Translations under genes and position numbers: made by a program
Shown here: one piece after another, positions 31,901 through 39,213 of the stretch
Layout of the letters: every line of letters begins with the position of its first letter
How positions within the stretch are numbered: position 1 is the first letter of the stretch
The notes under the pieces: generated by a model
The model's input: only the letters and a program-made list of their open reading frames with translations
What the model was told of the DNA's origin: nothing
Database searches by the model: none
DNA from: VXMO01 sp965219405
GTDB lineage: Bacteria; Chloroflexota; Dehalococcoidia; UBA6926
Direction of reading: 5' to 3'
DNA length: 64,000 nucleotides
NCBI GenBank assembly: GCA_965219405.1
Contig: OZ244736.1
Span: forward strand, 1,364,001 to 1,428,000

Positions 31901-33136
31901 ATGGGTCTCGTTCACGCGCTGCCCTTCAAAATAGTAATTGCCGCCGCGGTGTTTCTCGGGGCGTTGTTGGCGCTGCCGGGGTGTGGAGCGCCCGCCGGAG
32001 ACATTGTCGCCGGTATCCGGGCGTCCGCCGCGCATGACAGTTTCAACATCGCGGTGTGGGAGTTTCGCCACGCCTCAGATATTGTCACCTCGCTGAACAC
32101 GCCTCCCGAGAATCCGAATGCAATTGATGAGTACTTTGAGACGACGGCACGATTGCGTGAGGCGGAGGGCAGGGCGGCGCGGCTACTGGCGACGAGATTG
32201 GCAGATGATGCCGAGTTGCTGGAGGCGCTGGAGGAGCAAGAGACCATCGAACGCGAATTGGAGGAGATTCGCGAACGGGCGACGTTGGCGCTGCGAGGGC
32301 TGACGATGAGCGCGCTCCGCGAGGCCGGTCTCCTTTCAGACCCGCCTGTGCTGGGCGAAATCGTCTTTCCTCCTGTGTCATTCGTCATGGAGGAGCTTCC
32401 AAAGGCGCTTGTCGTTTCGCCTCGTGACCGAATCGACATCACGGAATCGCTTCCGCTGCGGCCCGATATTTCCATTGATGAGATACTCCGCCTTGAAGAG
32501 TCGATGACGAAAAGGGATCTCTCGGCGGTTGTCGTGAATATCGGAGGGATGGGGACGTATCCCGCGCTGGTGAAGTCGACGTCAACACGCGACTCCACCG
32601 TTCGGACGATTCTGCACGAATGGGTCCACCACTACCTGTTCTTCCATCCACTGGGGCAGCGGTATGCGGCGGGCGGGGAAATGACAACCATCAACGAGAC
32701 TGTGGCGAACATGGTGGCGGCGGAGACGGCGGCGATGGCCCTGGATCAGCCGCTGCCCGTTTTCCGCACGCCTGAGCCGCCATCAGAACCGCATCGAGAT
32801 CCTGGAGTCTTCGATTTCGGCGCGTACATGAGGGAGACGCGCGTGGAGGCTGAGCGACTGCTGACAGAGGGACTGTTCGATGAGGCTGAGGCGTACATGG
32901 AGGCACGGCGCGTCCACCTGAATGAGACGCATGGCTACGTGATACGCAAGATCAATCAGGCCTATTTCGCGTTTCACGGTAGCTACGCGGATTCTCCGGC
33001 GGGGGGAACGGTCAGCCCGATTTACGGACAGCTGATAGAGGTGCGGAATCAGTCCGGTTCCGTAGCGGAGTTCGTTAGAACTGTGCGGGAGATCGAAAGT
33101 GCGTCGGAGTTAGAGCAGTTAGCGGGAGCGGGGTAG
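31901..33136 (+). CDS. Lipoprotein with HExxH metalloprotease-like motif
   Basis: A 411-residue secreted lipoprotein: a signal peptide (FKIVIAAAVFLGALLALPGC) with lipobox Cys28. The middle is helical and charged (about 75-145, AREAEG- and EEQETIERELEEIRE-like stretches, probable coiled coil). A zinc-protease motif, ILHEWVHHYLFF, gives HExxH at 239-243; a Glu in TINETVANMVAAE (Glu266) lies 23 residues on, the arrangement of gluzincin peptidases. I do not recognise a named family. Envelope-located zinc peptidase activity is the natural inference; substrate unknown. ATG 31901 is chosen since ATG 31877 lies upstream of the presumed transcription start. The 3' end overlaps brnA tail to tail by 18 bases. 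Confidence 0.8.
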   Translation: MGLVHALPFKIVIAAAVFLGALLALPGCGAPAGDIVAGIRASAAHDSFNIAVWEFRHASDIVTSLNTPPENPNAIDEYFETTARLREAEGRAARLLATRLADDAELLEALEEQETIERELEEIRERATLALRGLTMSALREAGLLSDPPVLGEIVFPPVSFVMEELPKALVVSPRDRIDITESLPLRPDISIDEILRLEESMTKRDLSAVVVNIGGMGTYPALVKSTSTRDSTVRTILHEWVHHYLFFHPLGQRYAAGGEMTTINETVANMVAAETAAMALDQPLPVFRTPEPPSEPHRDPGVFDFGAYMRETRVEAERLLTEGLFDEAEAYMEARRVHLNETHGYVIRKINQAYFAFHGSYADSPAGGTVSPIYGQLIEVRNQSGSVAEFVRTVREIESASELEQLAGAG

Positions 33137-33493
33137 GGTGAATGTCCGATCGCCCTCAAAGGGGCTTCTTCTCTCGATGAGGCGGCCACGAAGGTACTCG
33201 CGAATAACCTCGTAGAGGAAAGTGCTGCAAGGCATGTTTTTTTCTTCCGCTAGAGAGCGTGCGGTCTTCATGTCTGAGTCCGAGAGGCGCAAGCTGACCC
33301 GGTGGGTTCTCCGCAGTGTATTTCGGGCTGCGATGCGGGCTGCCGCAATTTGCTCGTCGGCGTCTGGACTCGGGACCATCTCACCTTTCTCAAAAGCCTC
33401 CATAATCTCTCGCTCTTCATCGCTAAGGCCGTCTAATATGGCCTTCCATTCCTCTTCGGTGTACCGGTCTTGGCCTGGCCTGGGTTCGCTCAT
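33119..33493 (-). CDS. BrnA/CopG-type antitoxin
   Basis: A 124-residue antitoxin. The N-terminal half is acidic (RYTEEEWKAILDGLSDEERE), the C-terminal half carries a ribbon-helix-helix-like element (RVSLRLSDSDMKTARSLA, then KNMPCSTFLYEVIREYLRG). This order, with toxin-binding region first and DNA-binding last, is that of BrnA and COG5304 antitoxins. Its ATG overlaps by one base the stop of the toxin gene just upstream (TGATG), the toxin-first order of brnTA modules. The frame is intact although the toxin is broken. It would normally neutralise the toxin and repress the operon. Confidence 0.8.
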   Translation of the reverse strand: MSEPRPGQDRYTEEEWKAILDGLSDEEREIMEAFEKGEMVPSPDADEQIAAARIAARNTLRRTHRVSLRLSDSDMKTARSLAEEKNMPCSTFLYEVIREYLRGRLIERRSPFEGDRTFTLPRSR

Positions 33494-33777
33494 CACCTTC
33501 GCCTCATACCGTAGCGACGCATAGCGCGGCTGCTCGGGAACATTGTCTTTAGAAATCGTGTGCCATCTAGTTGAACAAGGTAAGGAACCATATAGAGATA
33601 GCCTCGTATCTCGATGATTTAGATGCTTTGACCGGGATACCGCTGCTGGTTAGGGTGCGGATTATCGTCGATCACATTACCAGCGTTCAGAATGTCCGCA
33701 ACATCATCAAACGATACGCCCCTTGTCTCCCGTAATTCCTTGTCCTTCTCTGCATTCCATGCGAACGCTGACGGCAT
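33493..33777 (-). pseudogene. BrnT-family toxin interrupted by an in-frame stop
   Basis: Translating the minus strand from ATG 33777 gives a recognisable BrnT/DUF497-type toxin of 94 codons with one TAA at codon 53 (33619-33621). Before the stop: FAWNAEKDKELRETRGVSFD, DDVADIL and HPNQQRYPGQSI. After it, in the same frame: IIEIRGYLYMVPYLVQLDG, then TRFLKTMFPSSRAMRRYG. The family consensus runs straight through this point, where an aromatic or aliphatic residue is usual, so TAA most simply came from a TAT or TAC codon. The second part ends in TGA overlapping the antitoxin ATG. The toxin (an RNase in BrnT) would lack its C-terminal half and the catalytic basic residues. CACAAT lies six bases before the ATG, a possible leaderless promoter. 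Confidence 0.8.
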
Positions 33778-33836
33778 GTCGCTATTGTGCCACGCCGCAT
33801 GGAGCTCGCTCTGAATGATAGACCACTCAAATGGGA

Positions 33837-33867
33837 AGCCCCCGCGACGCTATACGCCGCGGGGGCT
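33837..33867 (-). terminator. Hairpin after the cupredoxin gene
   Basis: A 10-bp perfect stem AGCCCCCGCG/CGCGGGGGCT around an 11-base loop, about 50 bases past the stop of the minus-strand cupredoxin gene and upstream of the toxin relic. The T tract after it is weak, so it is a probable rather than certain terminator. Confidence 0.65.
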
Positions 33868-33916
33868 CGGTTTCCCAGTGAACCCGGTTGTTTTCCAACC
33901 GGTGCGGTGGTTCGGT

Positions 33917-34426
33917 CTAGGTGACGGTGAATGTGGTCCACATGCCGAGCTGGTAGTGGGTGGCCACGTTGCAGAGGAGCATGTACTCGCCTGCTTCGAG
34001 GTCAACCGTGAGATCGTCTGAGCCGTCTGCGGGGAGGTCTGCCTCGAGGAGGCTGCCCAAGACTGTACCGACGCCGTCCACCATGTTGCCGGTCTCAGAG
34101 ATCAGGCCTGCCTCCGTGTTAAGGGCGGTGAGGTCGGCGGCCATACCATCTTCATTGAGCTTGACGACTTTGAATTCATGCGCAATCAGGCCCACGTTCT
34201 CAACGTCAAACGTCACAGAGCCGGCGGCGATCGACGCGGGGCTTGGCGTCATGCTGTACGCGCCACCCTCACCCCGGTCATCCATTGAAATTGTGACTGA
34301 GCTGCTACTGCTCGATCCGATTCCGTCATCGCCATTTCCGCCGCTGTCGCCGTTTCCGCAGGCGATCACTCCAAGTGAGCCAACGATGAACAGAAGACCA
34401 ACAAGATAAACAAGAGACCTGCGCAT
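33917..34426 (-). CDS. Cupredoxin-domain lipoprotein
   Basis: A 169-residue periplasmic or surface blue-copper protein. The signal peptide ends at a lipobox (GSLGVIAC, Cys23), then a Gly/Ser/Asp tether. The cupredoxin barrel has the type 1 copper ligands in order: His83 (GLIAHEFKV), Cys152, His157 and Met162 (MLLCNVATHYQLGMW). It resembles the small azurin/plastocyanin-like or sulfocyanin-type donors that carry electrons to terminal oxidases. A 45-residue insertion between the first His and the Cys (about 91-137) is longer than in plastocyanin. It is divergent from the ctaB-like gene 135 bases away, which fits a link to haem-copper oxidases, though no oxidase subunit is in the window. Confidence 0.88.
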   Translation of the reverse strand: MRRSLVYLVGLLFIVGSLGVIACGNGDSGGNGDDGIGSSSSSSVTISMDDRGEGGAYSMTPSPASIAAGSVTFDVENVGLIAHEFKVVKLNEDGMAADLTALNTEAGLISETGNMVDGVGTVLGSLLEADLPADGSDDLTVDLEAGEYMLLCNVATHYQLGMWTTFTVT

Positions 34427-34549
34427 GTCTTTAGGAATCCCCCCTCTTTTTCGTGTGCCACTAGCTTGTTAAATGTATCACATATGAATGGAAAACGGGG
34501 TCAAACCCGAAGCGCAGACAGCTTGCTTTATGGAAGGACGGGCATGGCG

Positions 34550-34555
34550 TAGGAT
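34550..34555 (+). promoter_or_regulatory. -10 element six bases before the ctaB-like ATG
   Basis: TAGGAT, then GAGTTG, then ATG at 34562. The spacing implies a leaderless transcript. The match to TATAAT is 4 of 6, so this is weaker than the sites at 21151 and 31889. Confidence 0.4.
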
Positions 34556-34561
34556 GAGTTG

Positions 34562-35458
34562 ATGCTGATCAATCAGTCGGTCTCAGGGTCGGCGCTGAGG
34601 GCAAGCGGACTCGCGTATTGGGAATTGCTCAAGCCGCGAGTGACGATTCTCCTGACGTTCCTGGGGGCCGCCGCCGCCGTCATCGCCTCCGGCGCCGATC
34701 CGACGCAATCGGGCAGGGTGGCCCTGATCACGCTGGCCGTCTTTCTTGGGAGCGGCGGATCAAACGGGCTAACGAATTATCTGGATCGGACGCTCGACGC
34801 GCGCATGTATCGGACGCGCGGACGGAGCATCCCGAGCGGCCGCATCGTCCCTGCAGAACGAGGTCTGTACTGGTCGGCGGGATGGGTGTTGGCAGGTGTC
34901 GCGCTTGCGTTCCTGGTGCATCCGCTTGCGGCGCTTGCAGGGGTGACGGGCACGCTGGCTGCGGTCTCGTTCCGCAAGACGGAGGCGACCCATTTCCTGG
35001 GTGGCGTATCGAGCGCTGCGCCAGTGGCGGCTGGCTGGCTGGCGATGGATCCCTCGCTCAGCCCGACGATTGGACTGTTGGGCGTATTCGTGGGTGTGTG
35101 GGTGATCCATCACGTGTGGGCGATCATGCTGTTCTATCGGTCGGATTATTTGCAGGCGGGAGTGGCTATCTTTCCGCTTCGGTCAGCATGGCGGAGCGCA
35201 CGGCCCCTCTTCCTCTCGTTGGCCGTCCTGCTGGTCGTTTTGGTGGCCGCGATGGGCTTGGCGGCAGAACAGGGCATTGTGTACTGGGTGATGGCGGGCG
35301 GGTTTGCGCTCTACAACATCTGGGGGACGATGCAGTTGGAGCGCGCGTCCCTGAGTCCGGCAGTACAACGTCGCCGATTCAAGACGGCATCGTACAGCCT
35401 GCTGTGTGGCATGTTCACGGCCTTGCTAATCACGACAGTACTGACTGCCGTTCAGTGA
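34562..35458 (+). CDS. ctaB: UbiA-family prenyltransferase, protohaem IX farnesyltransferase-like (CtaB)
   Basis: A 298-residue membrane protein with about nine helices. YWELLKPRVTILLTFLGA is the CtaB-type start. The first prenyl-diphosphate motif is NYLDRTLDARMYRTRGRSI with PSGRI following, as in haem O synthases. The second Asp-rich region is FYRSDYLQAGVAIFPL, matching the (D)DYxxAGxPM of CtaB. It would add farnesyl to haem B to make haem O for a haem-copper oxidase. Distance from typical CtaB is noticeable (NYLDR rather than NMYFDRDID), so another UbiA reaction cannot be excluded. tgt follows after 31 bases. Confidence 0.78.
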   Translation: MLINQSVSGSALRASGLAYWELLKPRVTILLTFLGAAAAVIASGADPTQSGRVALITLAVFLGSGGSNGLTNYLDRTLDARMYRTRGRSIPSGRIVPAERGLYWSAGWVLAGVALAFLVHPLAALAGVTGTLAAVSFRKTEATHFLGGVSSAAPVAAGWLAMDPSLSPTIGLLGVFVGVWVIHHVWAIMLFYRSDYLQAGVAIFPLRSAWRSARPLFLSLAVLLVVLVAAMGLAAEQGIVYWVMAGGFALYNIWGTMQLERASLSPAVQRRRFKTASYSLLCGMFTALLITTVLTAVQ

Positions 35459-35489
35459 GCGTCTCCACGCAATCGATCATCGGAATCGC

Positions 35490-36725
35490 ATGACGAACTC
35501 CGTTCCGTACTTCCGTGTGACCAAGGAGTCGGACTCCGAAACGCCGGGTCCGCGAACCGGGGTGCTCATTACGCCGCACGGAGAGATTCAGACTCCTGCG
35601 TTTCTGCCGGTGGCCACGCAGGGGAGTGTGAAGGCGCTTTCGCCGACCGACGTTGTTGCACTGGGCGGGCAGGTAGTGATCTGCAACGCCTATCACCTTG
35701 CGCTACGGCCGGGCGTGGACCTCATCGAGCAGGCCGGGGGTCTGCACGGATTCATGGGGTGGGATCGACCAATCGCGACTGACTCCGGCGGCTTTCAGAT
35801 GACATCGCTCGCGCACAGGCTGCGAATATCTGATGAGGCGGTGACGTTCCTTTCCCACATCGACGGGCGCTCTTTCCACCTGTCGCCGGAATCCGCCGTT
35901 ACCTTGCAGGAACGACTGGGGGCGGACATGATCATGTGCCTGGATCAGCCGCTCACATTCGGCGTCGATAGGGAAGGGGTGGAGCGGGCGATGGCGCGGA
36001 CGCATCTCTGGGCAGAGCGTTCGGCACGCGCGCACCGCCCGGAGGCCGGATTGTTGTACGGCATTGCGCAGGGCGGAGTGGAGGCGGATCTGCGGGCGGA
36101 GTCGTCGCGGTTCATTGCCGGGCTTGACGGGGCGCAGGGCATCGCCATCGGCGGCCTGAGCCTGGGTGAACCGAAGGACGTGATGTGGGAGATGGTGGAC
36201 ATCTCCATGCCCCTGCTTCCGGCGCGAAAGCCGCGCCACCTGCTGGGGGTGGGTTCCCCGGAGGACATCGTCGAGGGCGTGGTGCGGGGCATCGACACAT
36301 TCGATTGCGCACTGCCGACGCGTGTGGCGCGCAACGGAGCGTTGTACACGCCGCAAGGTCGGGTGGACATTCTGAACGCGCGCTATACGAGTGAGTTGGG
36401 GCCGGTGATGCAGGGGTGCGACTGCGCGACGTGCGGGACACATTCCGCGGCCTATTTGCAGCACCTGTTCAAGGCGAAAGAGTTGCTGGCGTACCGGCTG
36501 GCGAGCATCCACAATCTGCGGTTCATCCATCGACTGCTTGATGACGCCCGCGCCGCAGTTGGGGCGGGAACATACGAACAGTTCAGGAGAGATTTCCACG
36601 CCACCTATACGCCGAGCGACGCGGTAGCGCGGGAGGAGCAGCGCGGCCTGTGGCTGCGGTCGCAGCAGGCGAGAGAACGATCCGAGATGCCTGACGAGTG
36701 GGAAGCTGACCTCGGGTTGGAGTAG
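35490..36725 (+). CDS. tgt: tRNA-guanine transglycosylase (queuosine synthesis)
   Basis: It swaps guanine 34 of GUN-anticodon tRNAs for preQ1 (or queuine). It has 411 residues, slightly longer than the usual ~375 because of a C-terminal extension. GVLITPHGEIQTPAFLPVAT opens the barrel; ATDSGGFQM holds the catalytic Asp and the substrate pocket; QGGVEADLR and GIAIGGLSLGEP recognise the base. The second catalytic Asp lies in GIDTFDCALPTRVARNGA. The zinc site is CDCATCGTHS with a distal His in RLASIHNLRF. No queA or que genes are nearby. Confidence 0.95.
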   Translation: MTNSVPYFRVTKESDSETPGPRTGVLITPHGEIQTPAFLPVATQGSVKALSPTDVVALGGQVVICNAYHLALRPGVDLIEQAGGLHGFMGWDRPIATDSGGFQMTSLAHRLRISDEAVTFLSHIDGRSFHLSPESAVTLQERLGADMIMCLDQPLTFGVDREGVERAMARTHLWAERSARAHRPEAGLLYGIAQGGVEADLRAESSRFIAGLDGAQGIAIGGLSLGEPKDVMWEMVDISMPLLPARKPRHLLGVGSPEDIVEGVVRGIDTFDCALPTRVARNGALYTPQGRVDILNARYTSELGPVMQGCDCATCGTHSAAYLQHLFKAKELLAYRLASIHNLRFIHRLLDDARAAVGAGTYEQFRRDFHATYTPSDAVAREEQRGLWLRSQQARERSEMPDEWEADLGLE

Positions 36726-36753
36726 CGGCCGAGGGCAGTCGGGCGGGTAGGGG

Positions 36754-37029
36754 TTAGCCGCCGGCGACGGCAGGGACGATGCTGACCTCGTCGCCCTCCT
36801 TGAGGGGCGTTTCAAGGCCACTGAGGAATCGAACGTCCTCGCCGTTCACGTAGATATTGACGAATCGGTGGAGTTCGCCCTCGTCGTTGAAGAGGCGCTC
36901 CTTGATTCCGGGGAAGCGGTCATTGAGGATCGCGAGCGCGCCGTCAAGCCGATCACTGCTGGCTTCAATCTCATCAACGCCATCCGTCACGCGCCTCAGG
37001 GGCGTGGGAATCTTGACTGTGACCGACAT
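36754..37029 (-). CDS. MoaD/ThiS-family sulfur-carrier protein
   Basis: A 91-residue ubiquitin-fold protein ending in the Gly-Gly that is adenylated and turned into a thiocarboxylate (IVPAVAGG). VTVKIPTPLRR is the first strand; FVNIYVNGEDVRFLSGLETP and LKEGDEVSIVP are the conserved later strands. It is the third gene of an operon thrC-NIL-moaD-like, not near the moaA-moaC pair at 43-44 kb, so a role in sulfur transfer to an amino-acid precursor (as CysO or HcyS do) is at least as likely as molybdopterin synthesis. The ATG at 37029 follows GGAG by ten bases; an in-frame TTG at 37035 is possible. The needed E1-like adenylyltransferase is not in the window. Confidence 0.88.
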   Translation of the reverse strand: MSVTVKIPTPLRRVTDGVDEIEASSDRLDGALAILNDRFPGIKERLFNDEGELHRFVNIYVNGEDVRFLSGLETPLKEGDEVSIVPAVAGG

Positions 37030-37126
37030 AGACAATTGGCTCCTTTAGTTCATTTTGGTTCTGGTGTAAGGGCGCCGCACCGTGCGCACCTTTACAACTA
37101 TAGCGGAACGGCTGAGCCGTTGGCAC

Positions 37127-37369
37127 TCAGCCTTCGATGACGTCTCCGGGGACGGGGTCGACGCGGACGCCCTTTGACTTGACCCAATCAATGCCGCGGT
37201 CGACTTCATCCTGGACGCCTTCGAGTTCCAGAACGACCCAGCCCTGGTCCTCCTCGACATTGGCGCGGCGGATGTTAGTGACCAGCTCAAATTCTCGTCC
37301 CAAAGACCAGATGATGGGCTCCTGGATGAGCTCCGATGCAAACGTGAACCGGACTCGAACCTTGGCCAT
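37127..37369 (-). CDS. Stand-alone NIL-domain protein
   Basis: An 80-residue protein consisting of one NIL domain, the small ferredoxin-like fold first described at the C-terminus of the methionine importer ATPase MetN, where it binds methionine. Matching features: VRVRFTFASELIQEPIIWSL, then NIRRANVEEDQGWVVLELEG and a helix EVDRGIDWVKSKGVRVDPV. It lies between thrC and the sulfur-carrier gene on the same strand. A sensor or allosteric subunit for a sulfur amino acid is inferred from the family and the neighbours. A GGGGG ribosome-binding site precedes the ATG. Confidence 0.85.
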   Translation of the reverse strand: MAKVRVRFTFASELIQEPIIWSLGREFELVTNIRRANVEEDQGWVVLELEGVQDEVDRGIDWVKSKGVRVDPVPGDVIEG

Positions 37370-37426
37370 GACTACCCCCGTAAATCCCTGTTGTTCCGGT
37401 TTGACGTCGAGTCAAGCGGGATGCGT

Positions 37427-38656
37427 TCAGGCATCCTCGGCTTTGATGGCGTCTTCGAAGTCGCGCAATGAGGCATTGATGTTGACGGTCTGCGCTACGT
37501 CCTGCACGGCCTCCTGCGTCTTGAGTCCGTTGCCGGTGATGTAGGCGACCGTGACCTCATCCTTGCCGATGATGCCCTTGGCGGCGAGCTTGCGTAGGAC
37601 GCCAATGGTGACGCCTCCGGCGGTCTCGGCAAAGATGCCCTCCGTCTGGGCGAGCAACTTCATGGAGTCGACGATCTCAGCGTCTGTCACAGCGTGGCCG
37701 GTGCCGTCGCTCTCCTCGATAACCTTGAGGGCGTAGTAGCCGTCGGCCGGGTTGCCGATGGCGAGCGACTTGGCGATGGTGTCGGGCCGGACTGGGCGGA
37801 TGTCCTTGATACCTGCATCGTAGGCGGAGACGATGGGCGATGAGCCTTCGGCCTGGGCGATGTGCATCTTCGTATTCGGCTTGCTGATGATGCCGATGTC
37901 GTGCAGCTCGTTCAAGCCTTTCCATATCTTGGTGAACATGGAGCCGGATGCGGCGGGGACGATGGCGTGATCAGGAGCGTGCCAGCCCAGCTGCTCAGCG
38001 ACTTCGTAGCCAAGGGTCTTGGATCCCTCGGAATAGTAGGGGCGAACGTTGATGTTGACGAATGCCCAGCCGTAACGATCCGCGATCTCTGAACAGAGGC
38101 GGTTCACATCGTCGTAGCTGCCGTTGACGGCGACCAGTGTTGGGCCGTAGATGGCCGCGCCAATGACCTTGCCGAGTTCAAGATCGGCAGGAATGAAGAC
38201 GTAACACCGGATGCCGGCGCGCGCTGCGTGGGCGGCGACGGAGCCGGCGAGGTTGCCGGTGGACGCGCACGCGAGCGTGTCGAAACCGAAATCGCGGGCA
38301 GCGGTAGCGGCAACTGAAACGACCCGGTCTTTGAAGGAATAGGTTGGGTTGACGCAGTCGTTCTTCAGATAGAGTTCGTTCAAGCCGAGCGCCTTGCCGA
38401 GACGGTCCGCCTTGATGAGGGGGGTAAGGCCGGCGTTGATGTCGACGCGGTTCTCCGGATCGGCGGGCAGCAGTTCGGCGTACCGCCACATGGAGGGGGG
38501 GCCGTTCTTGATGGACTCGCGGGACATGACGCGGGCGATGGCATCATAGTCGTACTGAACCTCGAGCGGCCCAAAGCAAAAATCACAGACGTTGACGGGC
38601 AGGAGCTCGGTTTCGCGCGAACACTCCTTGCATCTGAGTGATGTTGTGTAGGGCAT
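37427..38656 (-). CDS. thrC: Threonine synthase-type PLP enzyme with N-terminal zinc ribbon
   Basis: A 409-residue fold-type II PLP enzyme. Threonine synthases convert O-phosphohomoserine to threonine. An N-terminal zinc ribbon (CKECSRE, VCDFCFGPL) is followed by the PLP lysine motif NPTYSFKDR; many threonine synthases have NPTGSFKDR, and this Tyr places it in the variant (Tyr/His) clade. ACASTGNLAGSVAAHAARAG binds the PLP phosphate, and GVTIGVLRKLAAKG the C-terminal part. It heads an operon with a NIL-domain gene (57 bases on) and a sulfur-carrier gene. Plain threonine synthesis is the safest call; a sulfhydrylation of phosphohomoserine to homocysteine with the carrier as sulfur donor is a testable alternative. 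Confidence 0.9.
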   Translation of the reverse strand: MPYTTSLRCKECSRETELLPVNVCDFCFGPLEVQYDYDAIARVMSRESIKNGPPSMWRYAELLPADPENRVDINAGLTPLIKADRLGKALGLNELYLKNDCVNPTYSFKDRVVSVAATAARDFGFDTLACASTGNLAGSVAAHAARAGIRCYVFIPADLELGKVIGAAIYGPTLVAVNGSYDDVNRLCSEIADRYGWAFVNINVRPYYSEGSKTLGYEVAEQLGWHAPDHAIVPAASGSMFTKIWKGLNELHDIGIISKPNTKMHIAQAEGSSPIVSAYDAGIKDIRPVRPDTIAKSLAIGNPADGYYALKVIEESDGTGHAVTDAEIVDSMKLLAQTEGIFAETAGGVTIGVLRKLAAKGIIGKDEVTVAYITGNGLKTQEAVQDVAQTVNINASLRDFEDAIKAEDA

Positions 38657-38715
38657 TCAGTTACCCCTCAAGACCAGTTGCGCACGTCGATCGCTGTGTG
38701 CGGTGGTCATAGTGT

Positions 38716-39096
38716 TCAGGTCCCGGCGGTGCCGTTGGATAGTTCGGCGATGCGTTCAATCATGCGGCCGACATCCTCTACGCGCTTCTCCACGCCCATC
38801 GCGTCGAGGTAACCCTCGTAGAAATTCTTGTGAAGCTCGTTGGCGACACCGAATCCGTAGCGGACGGTTTCGTCGTAGTCGTTATCTGCAAGGAACGCGT
38901 TCAGTACGTTGTACAACCCTCGATGGGAGTCATGGTCGATTCCGCGCTGCTCGCCTACGGCCTTGATGGCCTGCGCGGCGGCCCCCCATGCCTTTTCAGA
39001 GGCTTGACGGAAATCGCGCCGTGCCAACTCCTCGGTCGCCTGCCGATAGAAGAGGCGACATTGTGTGGAGTATTCTTCCCGTTCCGTCTGTGCCAT
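38716..39096 (-). CDS. HEPN/PaREP1-like small protein
   Basis: A 126-residue all-helical protein. The core, ELARRDFRQASEKAWGAAAQ, then AIKAVGEQRGIDHDSHRGL, is typical of PaREP1/HEPN-type helical bundles, which occur in toxin-antitoxin and nucleotide-related systems. I see no Rx4-6H RNase motif with certainty (the HDSHRGLYNVLN region comes nearest), so RNase activity is open. No minimal nucleotidyltransferase partner is adjacent. It lies upstream of thrC on the same strand with a 59-base gap, so it might be co-transcribed. ATG 39096 is preferred to the in-frame TTG at 39099. Confidence 0.7.
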   Translation of the reverse strand: MAQTEREEYSTQCRLFYRQATEELARRDFRQASEKAWGAAAQAIKAVGEQRGIDHDSHRGLYNVLNAFLADNDYDETVRYGFGVANELHKNFYEGYLDAMGVEKRVEDVGRMIERIAELSNGTAGT

Positions 39097-39157
39097 CAAC
39101 CCGTCCCTTTTCGATTCCTGTCACCGATCGGCCAAAGTGAAATCGGCCGACTGAACT

Positions 39158-39166
39158 ATTGTAGCA
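39158..39166 (-). promoter_or_regulatory. Extended -10 for the HEPN-like/thrC run
   Basis: On the minus strand TGC is followed by TACAAT, the recurrent extended -10 type, about 60 bases upstream of the HEPN-like ATG. It may serve thrC-NIL-moaD as well. Confidence 0.5.
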
Positions 39167-39213
39167 AGGGGAGGGTGGGGTTGGGGTTGGCCGTTTGTTG
39201 GCCCACCTCGGGC

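Noticed and set aside
34618..35493. 291-codon plus frame inside the ctaB-like gene
   Set aside because: Gly/Arg/Asp-rich out-of-frame product; the UbiA frame has the prenyl-diphosphate motifs.
35703..36821. 372-codon minus-strand frame
   Set aside because: Antisense shadow of tgt, which has all catalytic and zinc motifs.
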